From Marinobacter litoralis (GTDB taxonomy: Bacteria; Pseudomonadota; Gammaproteobacteria; Pseudomonadales; Oleiphilaceae), in assembly GCF_016427555.1 (NCBI RefSeq), contig NZ_JAELVS010000001.1:744001-808000 (forward strand): 64,000 nucleotides of DNA. Direction: 5' to 3'. Positions 46,322-54,293 of this stretch are shown here, piece after piece (the first letter of the stretch is position 1; each line of letters opens with the position of its first letter). The notes beneath the pieces are model-generated. The model worked only from the letters and a program-made list of their open reading frames with translations, had not been told where the DNA came from and searched no databases. Position numbers and translations under genes: made by a program.

Positions 46322-48560
46322 ATTGTTCCTGAGGGCCGAGCACACGGTAGATTTCTTCCGCCGTCGTCAGTTCTTGGGTCAGCTTTTCAAGTGCGTCGTC
46401 AAGCAGTACTTTCATGCCCTGATCTCGAGCCATGGTCTCAATTTGCATGGCACTCGCCCCTTCGGTGATGGCGATGCGCATTTTCCCGGTCATGGTGAGC
46501 ACCTCGTGCAGCGCCACACGTCCTTTGTAGCCTTGGTGGCAGCGCTCGCATCCCTGTCCGTGATAGTGGATGAGATTCGTTTTCTCAAACGCCTCTCCTA
46601 ATTGACGCAGGATTTCACGAGGCGGTTCCACCTGTACTTTGCAATGAGGACACAAGCGCCGAACCAGTCGTTGGGCAATAATGGCCTCCAATGCAGAGGC
46701 GAGGACAAACGGTTTGAGGTTCAGGTCCAGCAACCGCGCGACCGTAGCTGCTGCAGAGCTGGTATGTAACGTGGAATAAACAAGGTGGCCGGTCATGGCA
46801 GCGTGAAAAGCCACATCGGCGGTCTCGCTATCCCGAATCTCCCCAAGCAGGATCACGTCGGGATCCTGGCGTAGAATCGCTCTTAACACCGTTGAGAAAT
46901 CCAGCCCGATCCGATCTTTCACCGGTACTTGCCCGGCCATGTCCACGTGGAATTCGACGGGATCTTCAATGGTCACGTAGTTACGCTCAGGTGTGGCGTT
47001 GTGCTGCAACAACGCATAAAGCGTGGTTGTCTTACCACTCCCGGTCGGCCCCGTGGCAAGGATGATGCCTTGGGGTTTGTCCACCACCTGGGTCAGCCGC
47101 TTCCGGTTGTGATCCGAAAGCCCCAACTGAGCCAGAGATTGGGCAGATGACTGCCTCTCCAGCACTCGCATGACGACTTTCTCGCCGTTGATGGTTGGCA
47201 ATGTGGATATGCGAAGGTCAACAATTCGCATGGGGGTTTTCACGGTTATGCGACCATCCTGCGGCCGCCGGCGTTCGGTAATATCCAGTTCAGCCATCAC
47301 CTTTATGCGCGACACCACCGACATCAGCAAACTGGTCGGAATGTGGATCTTGTCCTGAAGCACCCCGTCAATACGGTATCTGACAACCAGTGATTTGGTC
47401 CGGGGGTGGATATGAATGTCGCTGGCGCCCAGTCTCAATGCTTCCAGGATAATGCCATTGACCAGCCGGATAGCCGGTGGCTCTTCTGAGCTACCCAGAA
47501 GTTGCTCGAGGCTCTCGTTGTCGTCATCATCCAGAACGATCTCGATACCCTCGTAAGGGTCGTCGGTACTTATCTGAGTGGTCAGTTCCTCAATGTCGTT
47601 GCTTGGCTCGCCAAAGATCTCGGCCAGCTTTGCCTGCATCTGCCCGGCTTCAGCGAGCACCGGATGGATTGTGTAGCCGCTCATGAACCCAAGTTCGTCA
47701 ATCAAGGTAATGTCCATGGGATCAACCATAGCCAGGCGGAGCCGCTTGCCCTGAACCCTCAGCGGCAGAATCAACTGACGCAAACACAGCGATTGGGGAA
47801 CCAATGAAAGCAGACTGGGATCGACCTGGAATTCTCTTAAATCGAGTTCCTCAAACAACAGCTCATCCCGAAGCAGTTTGTGAACCTTTTTAAAGTCCAG
47901 CCAATCGTGTTTAAGCAGTTGCTTGACGACCGGAATCTTATGGTTCTGCATTTCCCGATGCAGTTGCTGAATTTGCTGAGCGTTCAACCAGCCCTTTTTG
48001 TGCAGCATAATGGCAAGCTGACTCCGGTTCGTGGCTCCCAGCTTGGCAACCGTTTCCAGGTCTTTGCTTTGCTGCTTGTTCTGCTGCTGTAACTTGTTCG
48101 TTTTCTGGATGAGCTCATACTGCTCCAGCGCAAGCGCAATGGTCAGTCTCAAATCGTCATCATTCCAGGGTTTTAGAATGAACCGGTAAACTGCGCCATC
48201 TTTGATAGAGCCCATCACCGCATCCGTGTTGGCATGGCCTGTGAGCATAATTCGGATGGTGTTCGGCCAGCGCTCGCGGACAGCTCGCAACAGTTCACTG
48301 CCCTTCATCCCCGGCATCATGAAGTCCGTCATGATGAGTTCGATTGGATTTTCTTCGAGTATGTTCAGGGCTTCACTAGCGCTGTTGGCAAAGAACAGTT
48401 CGTAGTTCTCCCGCTTGAAGACTCGTTTCAGGGCGGACAAAACATTGGGTTCGTCATCCACCAGCAATAGGCGATAGGGTTGTCGCTTGGCAGTACTTGC
48501 ACATTCGTCAACCATGCTCTGAGCATCGCTGGTGAAAAGAGAGGCGTAGCGTTTTGCCAT
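46314..48560 (-). CDS. Receiver fused to GspE/PilB-type secretion or pilus ATPase
   Basis: A receiver (about 30-150, Asp79 in LIMTDFMMPGMKG, Lys in ILKPWNDDD) is joined through a glutamine-rich helix to an MshEN-like region (about 165-315) and a GspE/PilB ATPase: Walker A GPTGSGKT (504-511), an Asp-box region, GEIRDSETA (Walker B), the His-box STLHT, and a zinc tetracysteine CPHC..CERC (Cys637, 640, 671, 674). All motor residues look intact, so it should be an active hexameric ATPase gated by phosphorylation. The MshEN region lacks the RLGxxL c-di-GMP signature. No pilin, platform or secretin genes are in the window. Start ATG 48560 (748 residues) has AGGA upstream; a longer frame to 48626 overlaps the previous gene. 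Confidence 0.88.
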   Translation of the reverse strand: MAKRYASLFTSDAQSMVDECASTAKRQPYRLLLVDDEPNVLSALKRVFKRENYELFFANSASEALNILEENPIELIMTDFMMPGMKGSELLRAVRERWPNTIRIMLTGHANTDAVMGSIKDGAVYRFILKPWNDDDLRLTIALALEQYELIQKTNKLQQQNKQQSKDLETVAKLGATNRSQLAIMLHKKGWLNAQQIQQLHREMQNHKIPVVKQLLKHDWLDFKKVHKLLRDELLFEELDLREFQVDPSLLSLVPQSLCLRQLILPLRVQGKRLRLAMVDPMDITLIDELGFMSGYTIHPVLAEAGQMQAKLAEIFGEPSNDIEELTTQISTDDPYEGIEIVLDDDDNESLEQLLGSSEEPPAIRLVNGIILEALRLGASDIHIHPRTKSLVVRYRIDGVLQDKIHIPTSLLMSVVSRIKVMAELDITERRRPQDGRITVKTPMRIVDLRISTLPTINGEKVVMRVLERQSSAQSLAQLGLSDHNRKRLTQVVDKPQGIILATGPTGSGKTTTLYALLQHNATPERNYVTIEDPVEFHVDMAGQVPVKDRIGLDFSTVLRAILRQDPDVILLGEIRDSETADVAFHAAMTGHLVYSTLHTSSAAATVARLLDLNLKPFVLASALEAIIAQRLVRRLCPHCKVQVEPPREILRQLGEAFEKTNLIHYHGQGCERCHQGYKGRVALHEVLTMTGKMRIAITEGASAMQIETMARDQGMKVLLDDALEKLTQELTTAEEIYRVLGPQEQYD

Positions 48561-48576
48561 AGGGATCCTGATTGCG

Positions 48577-49728
48577 TTATGAGTTACGAGGCAAAAGCAT
48601 GGTGACGCGGGTGCCGCGCCCCTCACGGCTGTCCAGCCGTAGCAGGCCTTTATGAGCCCTCAACGTATCCTGCGCCACTGTCAGGCCTAACCCTGTGCCG
48701 CTCCCTACAGGGCGACTGGTAAAGAAAGGGTCAAAGACTTGTTCCTGCTCGGTAGCAGGAATGCCGCACCCATTGTCCTGAATCACCACTGCGACGTTAC
48801 CGTTGCTGTCCGTGGCGGTCTTGATGATGATCTTGCCACTCTCGCCGATTGCTTTGGCTGAGTTATCCAACACATTGAAAAAGGCTTCGGAAAGACGCGC
48901 CGGATTGCCGGGAATGTCTGGAATGTCACCAAAACGTTTGTCGATTACGAGTTCACGGTCGCTGTGACTTGTAAGCAACATGTGCAACGATGCTGTGAGC
49001 AGCTCGTTAATATTGCACTGAGTGTAATCAGCATGATCAATGCTCGAGAAAGTCTTCAGATCCGCAACAATTGTTGCGATACGACGCGACCCGTCGATCG
49101 ACTCGTCGAGCAGGTCGCGAAAATCGGCGAGTAGCTCGAGGGTTTCCTGATCATCAGGCAACTTCGCTTCCAGCTCGTTCACATAGTCACTGGCGACTTT
49201 CAGATTGCTCTTGATAAAGCCAATGGGGTTATTGATCTCGTGAGCCACACCGGCTGCAAGCTGGCCTATCGCACGAGTCTTGGCGCTTTCGTACAGTTCC
49301 CTTTGCGCTTTCTGGATGGTTGCCACTTGCTCAGTGACACGTTCTTGAAGCTGGTCAGATAATGCCTTGTAGCGTGATTCAGATTCCTGAAGTGCCTTGT
49401 GTTTTTTCTGTAGTTCCGCGTAGCCCGCTTCAGTCGAGGTGCGGTGAACATTGGCCGCCAAGCGATATTTAGCAACAAAAAACAAGATAAAGCCGACGAG
49501 CTCTGCCATGGCGGCCAAAGTATCAGGATGGCAATCAGCGTTAAGCCAACCAACGGTTTCCAGGTTGAATTCAACGGGAACCGCACCCTCACTGAACGTC
49601 GCAGTTAGCTTTGCGTGACGGGCCCCCAGTTTAGCGAGACTTGTTTCAAGTCTCTTTATCTGAGAGGCGTCGAGCAGCTCACTTAGTGACGGGTCATCCT
49701 CAAACTGCCGCATCATGTCGTCTTGCAC
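48577..49728 (-). CDS. Sensor histidine kinase with coiled coil
   Basis: This 383-residue kinase has a short hydrophobic stretch (about 70-90) that may be a membrane contact, a coiled coil (about 100-150), a phosphoacceptor domain with His163 in GVAHEINNPIGF, and a HATPase with NVLDNSAKAI, DNGCGIP and GTGLGL. It has no recognisable sensor domain, so it may sense through protein contacts. The start is GTG 49728 or ATG 49716, inside the end of the MglA-like gene. The same core type (HEINNP) is found in the operon's first gene. Confidence 0.88.
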   Translation of the reverse strand: MQDDMMRQFEDDPSLSELLDASQIKRLETSLAKLGARHAKLTATFSEGAVPVEFNLETVGWLNADCHPDTLAAMAELVGFILFFVAKYRLAANVHRTSTEAGYAELQKKHKALQESESRYKALSDQLQERVTEQVATIQKAQRELYESAKTRAIGQLAAGVAHEINNPIGFIKSNLKVASDYVNELEAKLPDDQETLELLADFRDLLDESIDGSRRIATIVADLKTFSSIDHADYTQCNINELLTASLHMLLTSHSDRELVIDKRFGDIPDIPGNPARLSEAFFNVLDNSAKAIGESGKIIIKTATDSNGNVAVVIQDNGCGIPATEQEQVFDPFFTSRPVGSGTGLGLTVAQDTLRAHKGLLRLDSREGRGTRVTMLLPRNS

Positions 49729-50368
49729 TCAGTCGGTTTACGAAGTCCGCTCGTTCAATGCCGTGGTTCAGTGATAGCCCGTGCTCCTTGTCAGCAACGC
49801 GGTACAATCGTTCAAGCAGAACACGAAAGGAATCGACGACGCCCTTGCCATTGATTGCGCTTGCCATTTGCAGAGGGGCCCATGGCGTGTGGCCCCATCG
49901 CATCTGCAATTCCTCCTCCTGCACGACTCCGGCCATATCACGCTTGTTAAACTGAATAGCCATGGGCAGAGTTTCGATGTCCAAACCTACTTTCTCGAGA
50001 TTCTCCTCCAGATTGCCGAAAGCAATGGCATTGTTGTCTTGCTGGTTAGGTTGAGAGTCCGCGATGAACAGAATCCCGTCAGCCCGCGACAAGACCGCCT
50101 TTCGAGTGCTGTCATGCTTTACCTGACCGGGTACCGTGTAGAGTTTCAATCGCAAATCTAGACCGTGATCTGAGCGAAGCCCGATGGGCAGCATGTCAAA
50201 GAAAAGCGTTCGGTCGTCTTTGGTTTCCAGCACCATCAGTTCTCCCATGCGCTCGGGAGAAAGCTGATTGTGCAGCTGCATCAGATTGGTGGTTTTACCG
50301 CTCAGGGCCGGGCCGTAAAACACGACTTTGAGATTCAGCTTGTTTTGCTCGGGATTATATTCCGCCAT
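49700..50368 (-). CDS. MglA-like small Ras-type GTPase
   Basis: This 222-residue bacterial Ras-like GTPase has P-loop FYGPALSGKTTNL, the MglA-typical TVPGQ in place of DxxG, NKRD for guanine specificity and the DRTLFFDMLP switch region. MglA sets the leading cell pole and drives type IV pilus and gliding polarity in Myxococcus, controlled by its GAP MglB. No MglB (roadblock) gene is nearby, so regulation may come from the neighbouring receivers and kinases. It sits between a receiver gene and a histidine kinase, overlapping the latter by 17-29 bases. Confidence 0.88.
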   Translation of the reverse strand: MAEYNPEQNKLNLKVVFYGPALSGKTTNLMQLHNQLSPERMGELMVLETKDDRTLFFDMLPIGLRSDHGLDLRLKLYTVPGQVKHDSTRKAVLSRADGILFIADSQPNQQDNNAIAFGNLEENLEKVGLDIETLPMAIQFNKRDMAGVVQEEELQMRWGHTPWAPLQMASAINGKGVVDSFRVLLERLYRVADKEHGLSLNHGIERADFVNRLSARRHDAAV

Positions 50369-50376
50369 ATCGACCT

Positions 50377-50904
50377 TCAGAGTTCATCATCGATGATAAT
50401 GGATCCATCCTTGTCCCGGCGCACCCGCGTGATTCCGGGGTTGGCCTGCTCAAGGCGGAGCAATTCTTCTTCGCGCTGACGTAGCAGGTTGTTTTGACGT
50501 TTTATCTGGTCCAGCAAGCGGCGATTTTCAATCGTGACCTGATATAGATCTACCGCCGAGCGCATCGCCGCCTGAATTTCATAGTCTTCCCAGGGTTTAG
50601 ACAAAAACCGATATATCTCAGCTCGATTGATGGCAGTGATCATCGATTGGCGGTCACCATGCCCGCTCAACATCATCCGGATCGTATCGGGCTGTATTTG
50701 GCGAGCAAACTGCAAAAACGTGACCCCGTCCATCCCGGGCATTTTGTAATCTGAAACGATAACGCTGTAGCTGTGGGTTTGCAGCGCACTTATTGCGTCT
50801 TCGGCATCTGCGAACGCGTCTAATTGCCAGTCTTCTTTTCGCAACAAACGCTTAAGAGCCGTCAGAATATTGGTTTCATCATCCAATAGCAGAATACGAG
50901 TCAT
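50377..50904 (-). CDS. Response regulator with C-terminal coiled coil
   Basis: This 175-residue protein is a receiver (Asp52 in VIVSDYKMPGMDG, Lys in LSKPWEDYE) with a short C-terminal coiled coil and a charged tail, without a DNA-binding or enzyme domain. The MxKPWxD pattern matches the receivers of the neighbouring REC-GspE and REC-HD-GYP proteins, so the three look related and may respond to the same kinases. It is 2 bases after the REC-HD-GYP gene and 8 bases before the MglA-like gene. Confidence 0.87.
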   Translation of the reverse strand: MTRILLLDDETNILTALKRLLRKEDWQLDAFADAEDAISALQTHSYSVIVSDYKMPGMDGVTFLQFARQIQPDTIRMMLSGHGDRQSMITAINRAEIYRFLSKPWEDYEIQAAMRSAVDLYQVTIENRRLLDQIKRQNNLLRQREEELLRLEQANPGITRVRRDKDGSIIIDDEL

Positions 50905-50906
50905 GG

Positions 50907-52280
50907 TTAACCGGCCTCTGGGTTTTTCTCGTCAGTATCTGTGAAAACGAACACCGTGTACCGGGTTCCTTCAGGTTCGCCTGCCTCGAAGGAAATCAGT
51001 TTTTCGATCAGCCGATCCGACAAAACTTTGCCTTTGTTCAGTAAGAGCATACCCGAGGCGGCATGGAGGTCTCGGGCGAGTACCATGCCCGGCTTGAGAG
51101 CATGGGTAAAGACTGTCTCCACCGAACTATCACTTGGTTCCTGATCTGCCTCGCTATGCTCCAGAAAACGGGCGAATGCTTCGCACAGATCTGGTGGGTA
51201 GAGGAGACTTTTTTGTCGTCGGATCACTTTGATAGCTTCGTCTCGTGCCAGTATGCGCCGGACAACCATGCCCGCCTGCAACTCAACAAAATCAACGGCC
51301 AAACGAATAACGCGCGAACCCAACGGTATTTCGTCTCCTTTTAAACCATCGGGATAGCCGCGACCGTCCCATCGCTCACGGTGATGGCGAATCAATGTAG
51401 CTGCTTCTTGCAAGGGGTCAAGAGCCATCAATAACTGCTCGCCGGCTTCCGGGTAGCGTTTGAAAAGCTTTTCCTGCTCTTTGGACAGGCTGTCCGAAGG
51501 GGTTCTCAGCATGTCGTCCGGCCAGGCCATTTTGCCAAGATTGTGCAAGGCAGCAGCCATTTCCAGGTCCCGCATGGCATCAGGACTCAAGCTCAGGGTG
51601 CTGGCAAACGACTTTACCAACGCACTGACTTCGGAATGGGTTTGCAGGTTCGGGGGCAGCCTTTGATTGAACAGGGATGCGAAGACTTCGGTCGTCGTTA
51701 CATAACTTTTACGGAGTTCTGTCAGCGTTGCATCCAGCATATCAGCGGTCTGCCGTAATTCCTCGGTTCTGGCAGCCACTTTCTCTTCTAGTGATTGGTT
51801 GAGCGTTTTCAGCTCTTCGTTCTGTTGCCGTGTCACCTTGACCAAAGCCAGTCGGCGGCGCTCTGAAAACTGGAATGCAAGTGCCTGCCGTATCACCAGG
51901 CGCAATTCGTCATCGTCCCAGGGTTTGCTGATATATTGAAAAATCTTGCCATCGTTTATGGCCTGGATGGTAGAGCTGATATTGGCATAGCCAGTGAGAA
52001 GTATGCGGATGATCCATGGCCACCGGCGTCGGGCAGCGCTCAACAATGTTGGGCCGTCCATGCCCGGCATGCGGGCATCAGAGATGATCAGGTCTACCCG
52101 CTCTTTCTCCAATAAAGCGATTGCTGCGTCACCGGATTTTGCAGTCACCACTTCATATGGTTCTTGACGCAAGGTCCGCTGAAGACTGCGCAATACGTTC
52201 TCTTCGTCGTCAACGAGCAGCACACGTAGATTGCTTGGCAGCTCGAGATTTTGTGCTGCAGCGCCGGAAACGTCAGTCAT
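50907..52280 (-). CDS. Receiver fused to a degenerate HD-GYP domain
   Basis: This 457-residue protein has a receiver (about 18-130, Asp68), a coiled-coil linker (about 140-190) and an HD-GYP domain (about 195-370). The catalytic HD is replaced by HN (His246-Asn247 in LHNLGKM), and the second metal histidine of the HHE motif is Arg (HHRERWDGRGYP, 299-310), while DGxGYP is kept. It is therefore probably not an active phosphodiesterase and may be a c-di-GMP or protein interaction module. A short C-terminal extension ends in FEAGEPEGTRYTVF. Start ATG 52280, with AGGA upstream, overlaps the first operon gene by 8 bases. Confidence 0.85.
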   Translation of the reverse strand: MTDVSGAAAQNLELPSNLRVLLVDDEENVLRSLQRTLRQEPYEVVTAKSGDAAIALLEKERVDLIISDARMPGMDGPTLLSAARRRWPWIIRILLTGYANISSTIQAINDGKIFQYISKPWDDDELRLVIRQALAFQFSERRRLALVKVTRQQNEELKTLNQSLEEKVAARTEELRQTADMLDATLTELRKSYVTTTEVFASLFNQRLPPNLQTHSEVSALVKSFASTLSLSPDAMRDLEMAAALHNLGKMAWPDDMLRTPSDSLSKEQEKLFKRYPEAGEQLLMALDPLQEAATLIRHHRERWDGRGYPDGLKGDEIPLGSRVIRLAVDFVELQAGMVVRRILARDEAIKVIRRQKSLLYPPDLCEAFARFLEHSEADQEPSDSSVETVFTHALKPGMVLARDLHAASGMLLLNKGKVLSDRLIEKLISFEAGEPEGTRYTVFVFTDTDEKNPEAG

Positions 52281-53136
52281 CTGCAGGTTCCTGTGGTTGG
52301 TGGACCGGCAGCCGCACGCGGAAGGTTGTGCCTTGGCCGGGCGTGCTCGTGGCGCTGATCTCTCCACGATGTTTTTCAATAATGTTGAAGGATAGTGACA
52401 ATCCCAGGCCCGTACCCTTACCCACAGGTTTTGTCGTAAAGAAGGGCTCGAATATTCGGTTGAGTGTGGTGGCGTCGATCCCGGGCCCTGTGTCTTCTAC
52501 CTCAAGAATGACAAAGTCACCATCCCGCCAAGTGCTAATAGTGATAGTGCCAAAATCCTCAATGGCCTGTGCAGCGTTCACCAACAGGTTCATGGTCACC
52601 TGGTTCAGTTGAGAAATAATGCACTTTATTTTGGGTAGCTCCCCGAACGCTTTAACGATGTTTGCTTTGTATTTGAGTTCGTTATTTACCAAATTTAGCG
52701 TTGTGTCTATTCCGGCGTGTAGATCCGCATAGCGAAATTCTTCTTCTTCGGTATGGGAGAAATCTTTCATGGCTGCGATGATGGTTTTTACCCGCTCGAT
52801 GCCTTCTTTGGATTCCGCCAACAAGTCTTCGAGATCGCCCCTCAGGAAGTCGTAATCTATGCTCTTTCGAATTTGATGAAGGTCCTCGATTGAAGCTGCC
52901 GACTCGACGGCATCGGTCAAGCGAAAAAGGTCGGACAGGTACTCGCCCAGGCTCTGTAGATTTGAATACACGTAGCCAACAGGATTATTGATCTCGTGGG
53001 CTACACCGGCCGCAAGTTGGCCAATGGCCGCCATTTTCTCAGAATGTAAAAGCTGACGATCTATGTGCTCACGGTGTCCAGGCGGGTTTTCTGCCGGCTG
53101 ATTTGTGTTTGGCGAGTATTCTGAATTTTCAGTCAT
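52273..53136 (-). CDS. Soluble sensor histidine kinase, first gene of the operon
   Basis: This 287-residue kinase has no membrane segment or sensor domain. It has His48 in GVAHEINNPVGYVYSNL, a helical region, and a HATPase with NLLVNAAQAI, DTGPGI and GTGLGLSLS. It resembles partner kinases of HD-GYP regulators. It heads the nine-gene minus-strand operon, whose promoter must lie in 53137-53680. Translation is coupled to the REC-HD-GYP gene by an 8-base overlap. Confidence 0.88.
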   Translation of the reverse strand: MTENSEYSPNTNQPAENPPGHREHIDRQLLHSEKMAAIGQLAAGVAHEINNPVGYVYSNLQSLGEYLSDLFRLTDAVESAASIEDLHQIRKSIDYDFLRGDLEDLLAESKEGIERVKTIIAAMKDFSHTEEEEFRYADLHAGIDTTLNLVNNELKYKANIVKAFGELPKIKCIISQLNQVTMNLLVNAAQAIEDFGTITISTWRDGDFVILEVEDTGPGIDATTLNRIFEPFFTTKPVGKGTGLGLSLSFNIIEKHRGEISATSTPGQGTTFRVRLPVHQPQEPADD

Positions 53137-53192
53137 TTCTTAACCCGGTTCGTCAAGTTCTTTCGATTGTCTGAGGGAGTACACGGATCTAT

Positions 53193-53540
53193 CTAGCCCA
53201 CCAAAAGCGTTGTTATTTTCGAGATATTCCGGCTTGCGCACCAACGACCTAGCCATGACTTGATATCATTTTCGGGGGTCGATTTGACGTATTGAAACCC
53301 TTGAATCGTGTCTACATTCAGAAATTGAGGAATTAGTAGTCTGTGCGGTCGTCTCGAATTGCTGCGCAGCAAACACACTGATTCAGGGGCGAGGCTACCA
53401 TTGAAGATTTGGTCAAGCCCATCGATCCCCGTAGACAAGCGTTTCACGGTAGCTTTCCCTAAATATCTCTTGCGATGCACAATATGGTTGTTATTGATTA
53501 GGGAGCGTAGAACATACAGGTGCGGGCGGCAACTATCCAA
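53193..53540 (-). pseudogene. Decayed KaiC-like ATPase fragment
   Basis: A 115-residue open frame contains KRLSTGIDGLDQIFNGSL followed by VCLLRS (about 53447-53345), which matches the start of KaiC-type RecA-fold ATPases. The expected P-loop (GxxGxGKT) is lost, replaced by a stretch rich in Ser and Arg, and the rest of the protein is absent. The region is AT-richer than its surroundings. It is best read as the relic of a kaiC-like gene once next to the kinase operon. The whole frame may not be translated; only the N-terminal motif supports the call. Confidence 0.5.
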
Positions 53541-53677
53541 AAGGACCAGTGCTTACAGGATGAACTGCTTTTGTCAGGTTGGTCGCCCACAGAGGGAATA
53601 GCCTTGCGGATATACCTTTTTGTCAAATCACTCGCGTGACTCAGGGGCAGGGCAAGGCTTCGACGGTCGATCGTTTA

Positions 53678-54079
53678 TTACGGTTGGTCTGGCACTTCCC
53701 GAATGCGCCCCTGATCATCAATCGCCACATAGACAAATAAGCCTTCGGTGACCTTTCTCGGGGTTTTGGCGAAGCGGTCCAGCATCCACACTTCCACATT
53801 GATCTTCATGGAGCTGCGCCCGATGTCCACCAATTCACAATAGCAGCTTACCTGGGAGCCCACGCGCAGTGGCGACAGGAATTCCATCCGGTCCATGGCG
53901 ACTGTCGCGCTGCGGCCACGGGAAATTCGCCCGGCCATGGTAGCGGCGGCAATATCCATTTGCTTGACCAGCCAGCCGGCAAATACATCGCCATTCGCAT
54001 TGGTATCGGAAGGAAGTGGCACTACCTGAAGGGTCAGTTCGCCGCGGGGGTTCGGTTTATCATCATCAAACGCTGTCAT
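53678..54079 (-). CDS. yciA: Acyl-CoA thioesterase, YciA family
   Basis: This 133-residue hotdog-fold thioesterase has TNANGDVFAGWLVKQMDIAA with the catalytic aspartate, and RMEFLSPLRVGSQV. It hydrolyses medium to long acyl-CoA in the cytoplasm. Length equals E. coli YciA (132). It lies divergent from pstS, with a 215-base gap that holds the pstS Pho box. Confidence 0.9.
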   Translation of the reverse strand: MTAFDDDKPNPRGELTLQVVPLPSDTNANGDVFAGWLVKQMDIAAATMAGRISRGRSATVAMDRMEFLSPLRVGSQVSCYCELVDIGRSSMKINVEVWMLDRFAKTPRKVTEGLFVYVAIDDQGRIREVPDQP

Positions 54080-54199
54080 GAGTTGGCCTGTTACTGCTTA
54101 TGTTATGAGTTGTTTTGACAGCATGGTAACGCCGTAGCAGCGGTCTGCAAGCATATTCGACCAATGGTGGTCATAGTGCGAAGCAATATTAATCAAACG

Positions 54200-54233
54200 T
54201 TGTAACAAAGTTGTCACAGAGTCTCCTTAGGAT
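54200..54233 (+). promoter_or_regulatory. Pho box and -10 of the pst operon
   Basis: Two 7-base direct repeats, TTGTAAC (54200-54206) and TTGTCAC (54211-54217), are separated by AAAG, the exact geometry of a PhoB box (consensus CTGTCAT, 4-base spacer). A -10-like TAGGAT (54228-54233) follows ten bases later, as in PhoB-activated promoters where the second repeat replaces the -35. Confidence 0.8.
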
Positions 54234-54293
54234 GCAGTCATCGAAGAACGAAATGCGTACACAGCGTCCACCCATATTGGAGACAAATACGTG

